Positions 1 through 9,133 of a stretch of 64,000 nt of DNA are shown here, one piece after another. Position 1 is the stretch's first letter; the number at the start of each line of letters is the position of its first letter. The DNA comes from Leptolyngbya sp. Heron Island J (GTDB taxonomy: Bacteria; Cyanobacteriota; Cyanobacteriia; Phormidesmidales; Phormidesmidaceae): positions 38,957 through 102,956 of the forward strand of contig NZ_AWNH01000047.1 of the NCBI RefSeq assembly GCF_000482245.1. The letters run 5' to 3'. Below the pieces are notes generated by a model. The model searched no databases and was not told the origin of the DNA. It saw only the letters and a list, made by a program, of their open reading frames with translations. A program made the position numbers and the translations under genes.

Positions 1-2894
1 CCTTGCTGCTGAGGGCTTTGTGGCACCTAGGAGCCGATGCTCACTATGCCATTCCTAGCCGCATGCAAGAAGGCTACGGTATCAACCGGCGTATTGTGGA
101 AGAGTTTTATCAGGAAGGGGTGAGATTAATTCTCACCGTAGATAATGGCATTGCGGCCTATGAACCGATTGCTCGGGCGGTGGAGCTGGGGCTAACGGTG
201 ATTATTACCGACCACCACGATCTGCCAGAACAACTGCCTCCGGCCCAGGCTATCCTCAATCCAAAACTGTTGCCGACGATTTCTCCTTACTATGGTGTGG
301 CAGGTGTCGGTGTGGCGTATATTCTGGCGGTATGTCTGGCCCAGGCGCTCAATCGCACCCAGGATCTCACGGCGTCATCATTGGAGTTGTTTACCCTGGG
401 AACCATTGCTGATTTAGCTCCCCTGGTAGGGGTTAACCGTCGTTGGGTGCGGCGAGGGCTACAGTTGTTGCCAAAGTCTCGGATTCCAGGGATTCAGGCG
501 CTGATTGAGGTGGCTGGGCTAGATCAGGGTAAAAAGGCCCTCAAGCCTGAAGCGATTGGCTTTCGCCTGGGACCTCGCATCAATGCGGTGGGGCGAATCG
601 CTGATCCGCAGATTGTTATTGATATGCTCACAACTGAAGATGTGGGAATTGCTCTGCAGCGGGCCATGCAGTGTGAAGAGACTAACACCCTGCGACAGCG
701 CATGTGTGAGCTGATTGAAACCCAGGCAGTAGCTTGGTGTGAGCAACAACAGACCCAGGGTAAACTCGACCTGCAACAACAGCGGGTGCTGGTAGTGGTT
801 CAACCCGACTGGCACCACGGCGTGATTGGAATTGTTGCCTCGCGTTTAGTTGAACGCTACGGCGTGCCTGTGTTTATTGGCACCTATGAAGATAAAGAAC
901 AAAAAGAAATTCGCGGCTCAGCCCGTGGCATTCCTGAATTTAATGTGTTTGAAGCGCTACAGGCCTGTGATGATTTGTTGGGTAAATACGGTGGGCACCG
1001 GGCTGCAGGAGGATTTACCTTTGCAGCGAAAAACCTGCGCCAGGTGACTGCGCGGCTAAGTCATTTTGCTTGTCAACATCTGCAGCCAGAATATCTCAAG
1101 CCTCTGGTCACCGTCGATGTTAAAGCGAATCTGGCGGATATTACGCTCAGTCTTTACGAACAAATCGATTGTCTGCATCCCTGTGGTATCCAAAATTCTG
1201 AGCCTATGTTTTGGACGCCTTTGGTAAATGTGATTGAGCAGCAGATTGTGGGCAAAGATCGCAGACATCTCAAGCTGACTCTGGCGCACACCCATCCAGA
1301 GACACGTCAAGTAACGTCCATTAAAGCCATTGCCTGGCGTTGGGCCGAGTATCATCCACTGCCCCATCAGATCGATATTGCTTACAAAATTCGTCTGAAT
1401 GAGTGGCAAGGTAAACAATCTGTAGAGCTGGAACTGGTTGGCTTAAAGCTGGCTCAGCCAGACTTGACTGCTGGTTCAATTCCACCTTGGTCAGAAGCCG
1501 TGAGTAATGTAGTGGAGACTCCGGTGGCTGGCGATAGTGCACCTGTTAGTGGGAACCCGGTTGCGCAGCCGCTGCCACAGCCGACAGATTCGCTGACGGT
1601 TAGCCCTAAACACTCAACGGATCGATCCTTGGAACTCCCTCCGGTGAATGGCCAGAGTCCTAAAGTGGCTGAGCCTGCGCCGATCATCGAGTCCTTCGTA
1701 TCGTCATCCCAGGCGAGTGCTGTGGATAGTTTGCCAGTGGCGGCTACCCATGCTGAATTTGTTTATAGCAAACGCCGCTACATCAGTACTATTGAACACG
1801 ACAATTCCCAAGAATTGCAGATTCGTAATTGGGAGGGGCATTTGTTGGTGGTGCAGCTGGTCCAGCGCCGTGGTGTCCTGTATATGCCGAATGAGACGCC
1901 TGAAGTGGTGGATTTGTCCGACACTTACTATTTCAATTTGTTGCGGGCTGGGTTAAATGCGCTGGAGCTGAAACAAAAAACGAGCTTGTTAATCCACAAA
2001 GATGAGCTACTGGCAGAGCAAAATGCGCTTCTCCAAGAAAAGGATAGTCAAATCGCGACGCTCAACCAGCAAATTCAAATGCTAGAGGATAAGATTACTC
2101 AGCTGTCTGAGGAAAAGCAGACGGCATTTCAGCAGTTGCAAACGGAACTGCAACAGCAGCAGGCCGCGATCGCAAACCAGGAAGCCCATATTGTCCAATT
2201 ACAAACCGATCAACCCCGGCGGACAGTGCCGCCCCCCGATCCCACCGTCATCAAGCAGGAGGTACGTAAGGCCCTGGGTGATAGCGTTTGGTTTTGCATG
2301 CAGCCAGATTCCCAAAAGGAGCTTTGCTCCGCCTATCGCACGTATCACATGCTGGAGTCCGAGGGGGCAGATCCTGATATTGCCGATTATTCAGAAGCCG
2401 GAATGCGTCTGAGCGCTGCTGTGGAACGTGAAGTAATGCAGCCGTTTTTTACAGACCTCTATGATTTTGTGCGATTGGAAGGTACTACGACTATTGGTGA
2501 AGTTAGCCTGGGTCCTAACCAGCAATACACCCTAGCCATGATGCCATCCTTGCTAGCAGAGCAGTGGCGCACGCTCAAACGCGATGCCCTAACGCAGCCA
2601 CAAGCAATGCCAGAAAAGCAGCTCTATCAAACGTTTAAGCATTCAAATAGCTTAAATCGTCGTGATCGCGACCTGCTCACAGAATTTTTTGAGCAGTGGG
2701 AACATCCGATGGCGGTTTGCTTTGGTCAAAAAGGTAAACAATCGGCGGCCAGCTTAGACCAAATCAGCCGATTACAAACGATTGCGGCCCAGGGTGAAAG
2801 TTTTTTCTACGATTGGCATTACAAGTTACTGCGGCAGCTGGTCGTCGGTGGGGCTGATCGACGCGGTTTATTTCGGCAGATTTACGGAGGATAA
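1..2894 (+). CDS. recJ: Single-stranded-DNA exonuclease RecJ, 5'-truncated by window edge, with long C-terminal extension
   Basis: RecJ degrades single-stranded DNA 5' to 3' in recombination and mismatch repair. Counting from codon 3, the DHH motif is at about residues 70-72 and the DHHA1 glycine motif GGHRAAGG at about 330-337, followed by the OB-like region to about residue 480. The frame is open to the left edge and the first DxD metal motif of the family is missing, so the N-terminus lies outside the window. Bacterial RecJ normally ends near residue 570. This one continues with a Ser/Pro-rich linker (about 490-590), a Gln-rich coiled coil (about 655-740) and a further folded-looking domain to residue 963. 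Cyanobacterial RecJ proteins are often extended, but I do not know a function for this tail. It is followed by a long spacer holding DnaA boxes. The family call is firm; the tail's role is unknown. Confidence 0.93.
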   Translation, partial: LLLRALWHLGADAHYAIPSRMQEGYGINRRIVEEFYQEGVRLILTVDNGIAAYEPIARAVELGLTVIITDHHDLPEQLPPAQAILNPKLLPTISPYYGVAGVGVAYILAVCLAQALNRTQDLTASSLELFTLGTIADLAPLVGVNRRWVRRGLQLLPKSRIPGIQALIEVAGLDQGKKALKPEAIGFRLGPRINAVGRIADPQIVIDMLTTEDVGIALQRAMQCEETNTLRQRMCELIETQAVAWCEQQQTQGKLDLQQQRVLVVVQPDWHHGVIGIVASRLVERYGVPVFIGTYEDKEQKEIRGSARGIPEFNVFEALQACDDLLGKYGGHRAAGGFTFAAKNLRQVTARLSHFACQHLQPEYLKPLVTVDVKANLADITLSLYEQIDCLHPCGIQNSEPMFWTPLVNVIEQQIVGKDRRHLKLTLAHTHPETRQVTSIKAIAWRWAEYHPLPHQIDIAYKIRLNEWQGKQSVELELVGLKLAQPDLTAGSIPPWSEAVSNVVETPVAGDSAPVSGNPVAQPLPQPTDSLTVSPKHSTDRSLELPPVNGQSPKVAEPAPIIESFVSSSQASAVDSLPVAATHAEFVYSKRRYISTIEHDNSQELQIRNWEGHLLVVQLVQRRGVLYMPNETPEVVDLSDTYYFNLLRAGLNALELKQKTSLLIHKDELLAEQNALLQEKDSQIATLNQQIQMLEDKITQLSEEKQTAFQQLQTELQQQQAAIANQEAHIVQLQTDQPRRTVPPPDPTVIKQEVRKALGDSVWFCMQPDSQKELCSAYRTYHMLESEGADPDIADYSEAGMRLSAAVEREVMQPFFTDLYDFVRLEGTTTIGEVSLGPNQQYTLAMMPSLLAEQWRTLKRDALTQPQAMPEKQLYQTFKHSNSLNRRDRDLLTEFFEQWEHPMAVCFGQKGKQSAASLDQISRLQTIAAQGESFFYDWHYKLLRQLVVGGADRRGLFRQIYGG

Positions 2895-3180
2895 ACCACA
2901 ATTTCAAGTACACATCTGTCAAGACCTGTGGATAACTTACTTGCGTCTTTGGGTGCAAGATATATGGATTTTTTTTGAAATATAAAGATAGCTAAAATTT
3001 TTGCATGCCAATGCCTTGAGGACTTCTAGCTGCTTAAATTCTTTAGTTTATGTCGGATTAAAGGTCAACGATAATAGCTGACTTCGTAGAATTTCCACAA
3101 GTTTTCCACAGAGTTTCCACAGGTTTTCCACAGAGTTTTCCACAGGGGTAATAATGTGCGGAAATTGTCCGTAATTTAGT
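2895..3180. other. oriC: Candidate chromosomal replication origin (DnaA-box array next to AT-rich segment)
   Basis: Five same-orientation DnaA-box-like nonamers lie at 3091-3099 (ATTTCCACA), 3102-3110, 3124-3132 and 3136-3144 (each TTTTCCACA) and 3113-3121 (GTTTCCACA). Start-to-start spacing is 11, 11, 11 and 12 bp, about one helical turn. A sixth box, a perfect TTATCCACA on the minus strand, lies at 2927-2935. Between them, 2959-3002 is strongly AT-rich and could be an unwinding element. TTTTCCACA is the usual cyanobacterial form of the DnaA box. The arrangement fits an oriC or a DnaA-titrating locus. The flanking genes are recJ and a TPR gene, not dnaA or dnaN, so origin identity is inferred. 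Confidence 0.6.
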
Positions 3181-3546
3181 CGACGCAAAATATATCTGTA
3201 TGACCAACCATAATTAATTCATGGGGAGTGGTCATAAGCAGTGCAGGTCAACCTAACCGTTTCGAGAATGATCGATACCATGGTTGAAGATTTCAGCTAA
3301 CTAAATATTGAGTAATGTAGTTATGTTTGATCAAAGTGGGGACCCTGGACCTGTGTGTCGATGTACACATATTTATGTGTTGTCATATACAGAGAGGCTA
3401 TTCTCTGCCGGTCAATATAAGTCTGAATTTCTATTGGATGTGACGGCTATCAGTGCCAATCCGATGTCCGGTCTCTATCCTTAAAATTTGTATAACTAAG
3501 TGATACGACCCCTGCGTGCTTTTGCCGTATAAATACATAGATACTG
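3181..3546. other. Spacer between DnaA-box array and TPR gene
   Basis: About 365 bp with no convincing gene. A 53-codon ATG frame (3323-3484) is present but has no recognisable motif. The segment probably carries the promoter of the TPR gene that follows. I see no hairpin with a T-run. Confidence 0.4.
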
Positions 3547-4701
3547 ATGATGAGTGGTCAAGTTATTGATGTTGCTGATACCAGCTACCTATCCCATGAG
3601 CAGGATAACCGCTACCGGCTGGAGATCAAGATTTGCGATCGCATCATTCAACGCTATCCCTACCACTACCAGGCTTGGAACTATCGTAGTTACTTATTAG
3701 CCAGTGTCGGTCGATATGAAGCAGCCGTCGAGAGCTATCGGCACACCTTATCGCTGAAGTCTACGGAACATCGCGTATGGTGTAACTACGGTGCTGTTCT
3801 TGAAAAGCTAGAGGCATTGGACGAAGCGGCAAAGTGCTACAACCACGCCCTCAAGCAGGCTCCGTTCTATTTCAAGGCCCAGTATCGCAAAAGCAAAAAT
3901 CTGCATCGAAGGGCCTTGTATGGCGAAGCTATTGTGAGTTACGACCAAGCCATTCAGTTACGACCTGATTTTTATAAAGTTTGGTACTATCGCGGCAAAG
4001 CGATGCTGCAGCTCGATCGGACCGAGCAAGCCATTGCCAGCTTTAATAAAGCCGTTGAACTTTATGATGGCGATGGCAAAGTCTGGTTGGTCTTAGGGCG
4101 TACCCTGCTACAGGTGCACAAGTATCAAGATGCGCTCAGAGCTTTTAATTATGCGATTCAGCTTGAGCCCGACAATGCTGGCCTTTGGAGCTATCATGCG
4201 GCGACGATGAAGGCACAAGGTAATTTGGAAGATGCTTTAGCCAGCCTTGAGCATGCGGTGGCATTAGACCCCGATGAATCTCGATTTTGGCACCTGCGCG
4301 GATTGGTGCTGTTAGAACTCGATCAGCTGGAGGTGGCAGAATCCAGCTTTACTACTTCATTAAAGTTGCAAGCCTATAACTACCAGGGCTGGTTGGCTAT
4401 GGGCTGGACGTTGCAAAAGATGGGGGATTTTAGTCGGGCCATCGAAGCATACGATAAATCCCTGGCAATTGAACCCGATCAGCCGTTTGCGTTTTACAAC
4501 CAGGCTCGCTGTCATGCTCGGTTGGGGCAGGATACATGGGCCGTGGAGCATTTACGCCGGGCCATGTCATTAGATCCTAATATTTATACAGAGCGAGCCC
4601 ATGCAGACCCATTACTGCAGGCTATTTTGCATGACATGGAGAATGACGATAGTAGCGAAGATTTAGAGGAAATCGAGCTGATTACGTTGGATTCCCATTG
4701 A
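3547..4701 (+). CDS. Cytoplasmic TPR-repeat protein (384 aa)
   Basis: The protein is made almost entirely of 34-residue tetratricopeptide repeats (about nine), with typical A..YY.....L and A..S...A.....P signatures. Examples are the blocks around residues 120-155 (EAIVSYDQAIQLRPDF) and 155-190 (QAIASFNKAVEL). TPR arrays form right-handed superhelices that hold partner proteins; no enzymatic domain is visible. There is no signal peptide or membrane segment, and the C-terminus is acidic. Two ATGs occur in tandem at 3547 and 3550 and either could be the start. It stands alone between the DnaA-box spacer and a tRNA gene on the other strand, so context gives no role. Confidence 0.85.
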   Translation: MMSGQVIDVADTSYLSHEQDNRYRLEIKICDRIIQRYPYHYQAWNYRSYLLASVGRYEAAVESYRHTLSLKSTEHRVWCNYGAVLEKLEALDEAAKCYNHALKQAPFYFKAQYRKSKNLHRRALYGEAIVSYDQAIQLRPDFYKVWYYRGKAMLQLDRTEQAIASFNKAVELYDGDGKVWLVLGRTLLQVHKYQDALRAFNYAIQLEPDNAGLWSYHAATMKAQGNLEDALASLEHAVALDPDESRFWHLRGLVLLELDQLEVAESSFTTSLKLQAYNYQGWLAMGWTLQKMGDFSRAIEAYDKSLAIEPDQPFAFYNQARCHARLGQDTWAVEHLRRAMSLDPNIYTERAHADPLLQAILHDMENDDSSEDLEEIELITLDSH

Positions 4702-4761
4702 TTTGATTTGAAGAAAAGTTGTGTGGACGCTCCGTAAAACGCCTTCACAAACTTAGATATA

Positions 4762-4834
4762 TGGAGCTAAGCGGGCTCGAACCGCTGACCCCCTGCATGC
4801 CATGCAGGTGCTCTACCAGCTGAGCTATAGCCCC
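4762..4834 (-). tRNA. tRNA-Ala (anticodon GGC)
   Basis: Read on the minus strand, the 73-nt gene has a 7-bp acceptor stem (GGGGCTA with TAGCTCC), a D arm GCTC..GAGC, an anticodon stem CCTGC/GCAGG around loop ATGGCAT (anticodon GGC) and the T-arm motif GGTTCGAGCC. The discriminator base is A. The 3' CCA is not encoded and must be added after transcription. It closely resembles bacterial tRNA-Ala(GGC). Confidence 0.97.
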
Positions 4835-5380
4835 TTGGGTCTAATTAATAATCTCTTGCTAAGAGCTTACCGTCAAGGGATTTTTCTGAGGCGTTTGCGA
4901 TCGCTACGGCAAGCAAGGGTTAAACATGCTGCGATCGCGGATCAATCTGAGTTCTCAGCCGGTTCTAGAAATGCCTTGAGTTTCTATAAGCATTCAGATA
5001 GTGTAAAGCGGATTTATTCCCTGTGTCTTAGACTTTCTCCGCAACCTTGGCAAGTCCTCGCTCCAATTGGCATAGCTAATGAAAGGTGATTAGCACCATT
5101 GAGAACCCTGAAACGTTGCTACTTCAAACATTGTCCTTATTGCCCCGTCCTTATTCCTCCATCCTTTGCTATCGAATCTTGTTTGCGTGATCAAAAACAC
5201 TCCTAAAACTAATAAAGATCACAAAAATTGCATCGGAATTAATAGGTAAAGTCCCGTTTCTATAAATAGAACATCCAATGCTCCCTCGCCAAAGCCCTCA
5301 TGTTTGCCCTACTCGCTGTTAATCCATCAGGATTTTATTTATGTAACTCACTGCTCTCGGTACACATCAATCTTCTGTTG
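4835..5380. other. Non-coding spacer upstream of candidate structured RNA
   Basis: About 550 bp between tRNA-Ala and the structured segment. There are two HIP1 octamers (GCGATCGC) near 4898 and 4932. No ORF with recognisable content is present, since the long frame here runs through the antisense of the tRNA. No clear promoter could be assigned. Confidence 0.4.
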
Positions 5381-5484
5381 CACAAACTATCAGAATTAGG
5401 AGCAAGCTGGTCCTACGTACGCATGAGAGTTGTGGCTGCGTGGATCAGCCAGTGAATTTACAAGAGATTTTTGCATCATCAGTC

Positions 5485-5532
5485 CAGCCTTGCCGTCACA
5501 GTATCGGGTACCCAGTATGACGGGCTGTTTTT
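5485..5532 (+). terminator. Terminator-like hairpin with T5
   Basis: CAGC (5485-5488) pairs with GCTG (5524-5527) and CCGTCA (5493-5498) with TGACGG (5518-5523), with a 4-nt bulge. The loop contains the palindrome GGGTACCC. TTTTT follows at 5528-5532. Confidence 0.5.
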
Positions 5533-5564
5533 CAGTGTTGAATCCAGTAGAGTAGACGTCATGT

Positions 5565-5599
5565 AGCCTCTGACAAAACTGTCAGAGGCTTTTTCTTTT
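5565..5599 (+). terminator. Strong rho-independent terminator
   Basis: A perfect 11-bp stem AGCCTCTGACA/TGTCAGAGGCT encloses an AAAC loop and runs into a T-rich tract (TTTTCTTTT, 5591-5599) on the plus strand. No annotated plus-strand gene lies within 700 bp upstream except the candidate RNA, so it most likely ends that transcript. Confidence 0.85.
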
Positions 5600-6341
5600 G
5601 TTGTCAAACTGTTGGGCATTGCGGCTCCACACTATGATGTCATCTGCAAGATACTGATATGTAGCGTTGCTAATAGAGCGGTTCCTTTTTTCAACAGCAA
5701 TGGCAACCTTTGCAGTCATCGTGCCTACCCCAGCCGCATCCTGCTACCAATCGTTAGCGATTGCTTGTGCGTTGGACAAGCCACGGAATCGTACGCTGAT
5801 TGCTTAAATCCGACCACTGTAAAATAATGGCTATAACTGTCAGAACCGTTTAATCTAGAGGCTTACAGAGATCAACTACAATCGCAACAGCCTCGAAATT
5901 GATGGAAAATGTCAAGAAAAATACATGTGTTTACATTTATTCATATACTATTGTATTTAACAAGAATTGCTGATATCTATTGCATTCTAGGCTCCTTTCA
6001 GCGAGTCCAGTCTAGATGGATCTGGGGCGCTTATCGAATCATCATTTTTTTAGTAAGACAGTCAGTTGGTCTTGTTACTGTGCCTTTGTTAAATCTCTTT
6101 GTTATGCAGAATTGTACCCAAGATCATGTAGCCGTCTGTTGTGCAGAGCTTCCTGTGGCATCACCTCTACAAAATGTTGTGCCAGCTGCATGTATGACCA
6201 TTGGGGTAGTGCTATGTGTGTGGCTGGGGTTTCCCTGCAGCGGGTTTCGTCAGTCCGGAACTTGCTATCCCCTGTTAAATAATAACTCTCACTCAAGAGT
6301 GCATTAGTAGTTGTAACATCACTGTCTGTGTGCAATTGCTG
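5600..6341. other. Gene-free accessory spacer
   Basis: About 740 bp without a supportable gene. Short frames in both orientations have cysteine-rich or random composition, no ribosome-binding site and no known motif. The stretch may be decayed DNA flanking the NACHT gene. Confidence 0.4.
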
Positions 6342-8714
6342 TCATACCTTGTCGATAGGTAGGAGTATACTGAGATTGATCTCCTCACGCACTTTACGGC
6401 TGACATAGCAGTCTTCCTTGAGGCATTGTGCTAGTAGCTTATTGACATCATAGTACTCTTTTAGCGTTCGTATTTCAGAGTCTGTAAAATTCCAACAGTG
6501 GCCTATATTTCTATGCTCTAGAATAATGGTTCTGAAGTTATCAATCCATTGATTAAAGTCCTTAAGCCACCACTGTTCAGATACTTCTATTTGATTGGGA
6601 AAAGACTTTCTCAAATCTACTAGTTTTTCTTGTAGCTCAATTTCAAATGCTTTTGAAGCGCACCGATCCATACATGAGATAACACTCTTATGGCTTTTTC
6701 TGAGGTTAGAGCTTGTTATCCTTTTCCTTGTATTTGAATTGAGAACATTATACTTAATGATGCTTGCCTGAATTTCAAGACATCGATTCAATACTTTTAT
6801 AAGCTCTGAATCTAGTGAGAGATCTTGGCTTACACTTCGCTTTTTAGGCATAACGCTATTTTTGACTATTAAATTAAAATAAAAAACTTTGCCAATAGCC
6901 TGCAGACTTGATATATCTTTTTTACTTTTGATTGATACCGACTTATCATTGAGCCAGGCAAGAAATGAGCTGATTTTTTCATTTTCTTCAACGATTTTGT
7001 CGATCTCATTTTTTATTAGTTTAATTAGATAGTCTGCTTGAGGCAGCATACATGCAACTAGTAGAAAAACTTCCTGCCATCGGTAGTCATTGATATGAAC
7101 AGCTAATGAATTTAGCAGTTTGTTTTGTTCTTGAGGATCTAGAGTTTTGACAATTTTTAGGCTGACAAAATACTCATGGAAAGTGCGATGAGAGAAGGAA
7201 TAAATTCCTTTTGCTACCTCAACGATTAATCCATGTTGAGCGATCATTGATTGTAATACTGAGTTACAGTCAAGCTCAACTTCTTCTGGTGAGTCGATAG
7301 ATCTTGGCAGGTTGGAAATATAATCCCTGATTTCGTTTTCAATAGTTTCCTTTTTAAATAAGCCTTCATTTTTTTCAAAAGTTGCATAAGCTATTTTTCC
7401 AAGTAAATCTTCTTTTTTATGTTTAGAGAGCTTTCTATAGGTTTCAGGTCTTTCTACAGCTCTACTGACATCCCACTTACGTAGTAAAACATCTAGACCT
7501 TCTTGATATAACTCAGCTTGATTTTTAGGGAATTCCTCTGACTCTTCAAAAACTATGCATAGTAATGTCAGCAATAAGGGATTGGTGGCGAGTTCGCTAA
7601 TTTCTTGATCATCTTTAAGTCTATTAATAAATTTTTTGGTTTTTTGAGGTGATTTTTTGGTCGCAAACCAGTTACTGACAAATATAGAAATTTGCTCCTC
7701 AGTAAAATCACAGACTTCGACCTCTAAAAAATTCTCAAATTTATACTCACTAGCCGCTAATCGGCATGTGAGTATAAATCTATTTTGACTAAATAGCTGT
7801 GATAATTCTTTTATTTGTCTGATGACACGATTGAAATTTTCTTTTCTAACCTCATCCAATCCATCAAAAAGAAATATGACTCTTGATTCTTGTAGAAGTT
7901 TGCTAAAAATCCCTTTGTTGATATTGTGGTGATTTAACTCATTTTCGATGTGTGTTTTAAGATCGGTATCATTATCTTGGTCTTGAAAATCCTTGAGAGA
8001 AACAAAAATAGGCACATGTCCAGATAAAATTTCCGATCTATTTGTAAAGGTGGCAATATATTTTAGGAACGTTGTTTTTCCGGCTCCCGGCCTACCAAGA
8101 ATCATGAGCTTTGAACAATTTTGAAGGAGTTCAATTCCTGATATTTTTTCTTCTTCAAATAACCTCGATATATTAAATTTAGGATTGTTTTTCTGAGCGC
8201 GTTTTTTGATTTTTTCCACCAAGTCTGATAGTTCTATTCGCCTTTGAGATGGGATCTGATTTGTGATCTTAACTTCTGTAAAAATATCTTTGACCTCAAT
8301 AGGTCTACTCATATCAAGAATTTGTATTTGCCCACATCTAGCATTGATCAGATTTTGAGTGTTCTGTTGTGCTTCTTGTACTAGGTCATCTATTGCTGCG
8401 TTGAGAAGTTGAGATGCATTTTTGATTTTTGGATGTGCTTTTTGGTACATTTCCAGCACTTCAACAAAGAGGAGTTTGGCCTTCCCAGGAAAATTTCCAG
8501 AAGGAACATTGAACTTTCTATAGACCTGTGTCATTCGAGAACTATATCTGTCTCTTGAAATATTTAGTTCTTTAGCAACGACTAAATCTGTTAGCTGAAT
8601 ATTGGTAAGACGTGCTACGAATGCCTCCTTTTCAAATGAGTTTAAGCCTTTTTTATCGGCTACTGTCTCAAGGTAGGCGCGAGGGATAGAAAGCATGTTC
8701 AGGAACTTGGACAA
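6342..8714 (-). CDS. NACHT-domain NTPase (STAND family) with N-terminal HTH; putative anti-phage defence protein
   Basis: A 790-aa STAND NTPase. Residues about 20-70 form a sigma/LuxR-like helix-turn-helix as found at the N-terminus of many cyanobacterial NACHT and vWA-MoxR-associated proteins. The Walker A is GRPGAGKTT (about 207-215) and the Walker B FLFDGLDEV (about 281-289), with the NACHT small residue plus DE pattern. A winged-helix-like segment with the SHRTFHEYF motif follows the NTPase core. The C-terminal 250 residues are helical and may be the sensor. Bacterial NACHT proteins are known single-gene anti-phage systems that sense infection and trigger cell death or dormancy. The gene is clearly more AT-rich than its neighbours and sits in a gene-poor region, which suggests horizontal gain. 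No separate effector gene is adjacent. The domain call is strong; the defence role is inferred. Confidence 0.88.
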   Translation of the reverse strand: MSKFLNMLSIPRAYLETVADKKGLNSFEKEAFVARLTNIQLTDLVVAKELNISRDRYSSRMTQVYRKFNVPSGNFPGKAKLLFVEVLEMYQKAHPKIKNASQLLNAAIDDLVQEAQQNTQNLINARCGQIQILDMSRPIEVKDIFTEVKITNQIPSQRRIELSDLVEKIKKRAQKNNPKFNISRLFEEEKISGIELLQNCSKLMILGRPGAGKTTFLKYIATFTNRSEILSGHVPIFVSLKDFQDQDNDTDLKTHIENELNHHNINKGIFSKLLQESRVIFLFDGLDEVRKENFNRVIRQIKELSQLFSQNRFILTCRLAASEYKFENFLEVEVCDFTEEQISIFVSNWFATKKSPQKTKKFINRLKDDQEISELATNPLLLTLLCIVFEESEEFPKNQAELYQEGLDVLLRKWDVSRAVERPETYRKLSKHKKEDLLGKIAYATFEKNEGLFKKETIENEIRDYISNLPRSIDSPEEVELDCNSVLQSMIAQHGLIVEVAKGIYSFSHRTFHEYFVSLKIVKTLDPQEQNKLLNSLAVHINDYRWQEVFLLVACMLPQADYLIKLIKNEIDKIVEENEKISSFLAWLNDKSVSIKSKKDISSLQAIGKVFYFNLIVKNSVMPKKRSVSQDLSLDSELIKVLNRCLEIQASIIKYNVLNSNTRKRITSSNLRKSHKSVISCMDRCASKAFEIELQEKLVDLRKSFPNQIEVSEQWWLKDFNQWIDNFRTIILEHRNIGHCWNFTDSEIRTLKEYYDVNKLLAQCLKEDCYVSRKVREEINLSILLPIDKV

Positions 8715-9133
8715 CTCACATCTGTTATAACACCGTATTTAGTTGATGTAACATTGTCTCATTGTCTAGAACTAGGTTTCTTTGCCCTCTCAGTAAAGAG
8801 AGCAGAAGATATGAGAATGAGGATTAATTCTTACAACTGAAAAATTCTGATATGCATTTTGGTCTGATAATCATCATTCAATTTAGATGTGTGTAAAAGA
8901 TATTTAAGGTGTATGTAAGCCGAGATAGTCGTAAGTCAACAGGTATGTCAGCGATAAATATGCGAGTCTTGGTATTAATGAGTTCCTGATAAATCGTTGC
9001 AATATTTTGGAGTGATGAAAAAGCATGTATCTGTGTAAAGTGCTTTTTGAAATTGCTCAGATCCTGTAGAGATTTTTTTGCTAGCTAGAAGAGTTATTCC
9101 GCTACGTTTATTAACCTGCACTGGCTCAGATAT
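8715..9133. promoter_or_regulatory. Divergent spacer between NACHT gene and NfeD-like gene, with a direct repeat
   Basis: About 420 bp, AT-rich. Close to the NACHT start is a perfect tandem repeat of CATTGTCT (8752-8759 and 8760-8767), which could be an operator. No gene-sized frame is present. Promoters for both divergent genes should lie here, but I cannot assign -35/-10 elements. Confidence 0.3.

Larger units (their letters stand above)
5402..5599 (+). ncRNA. Candidate structured non-coding RNA ending in tandem terminators
   Basis: The segment folds on paper. GCAAGCTGG (5402-5410) can pair with CCAGCCTTGC (5484-5493), and a 6-bp hairpin TGGCTG/CAGCCA (5433-5451) lies inside. The 5484-5493 strand also overlaps the left arm of a downstream hairpin (5485-5527) followed by T5, so two pairings exclude each other. 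A second, stronger terminator closes the unit at 5565-5599. No protein gene on this strand precedes or follows closely, which favours a stand-alone RNA over an attenuator. I do not recognise tmRNA, SRP RNA, RNase P RNA or the Yfr1 core motif. The 5' end is unknown. Confidence 0.35.

Noticed and set aside
3323..3484. 53-codon ATG frame in the DnaA-box spacer
   Set aside because: No motif, no clear ribosome-binding site, and composition like the spacer; could be tested by conservation only.
4802..5089. 95-codon frame on the plus strand
   Set aside because: Its start lies in the antisense of tRNA-Ala and the rest has no recognisable content.
5600..6341. Short frames (71 to 132 codons) in both directions
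   Set aside because: Overlapping frames with random, Cys/Ser-rich composition and no motif.
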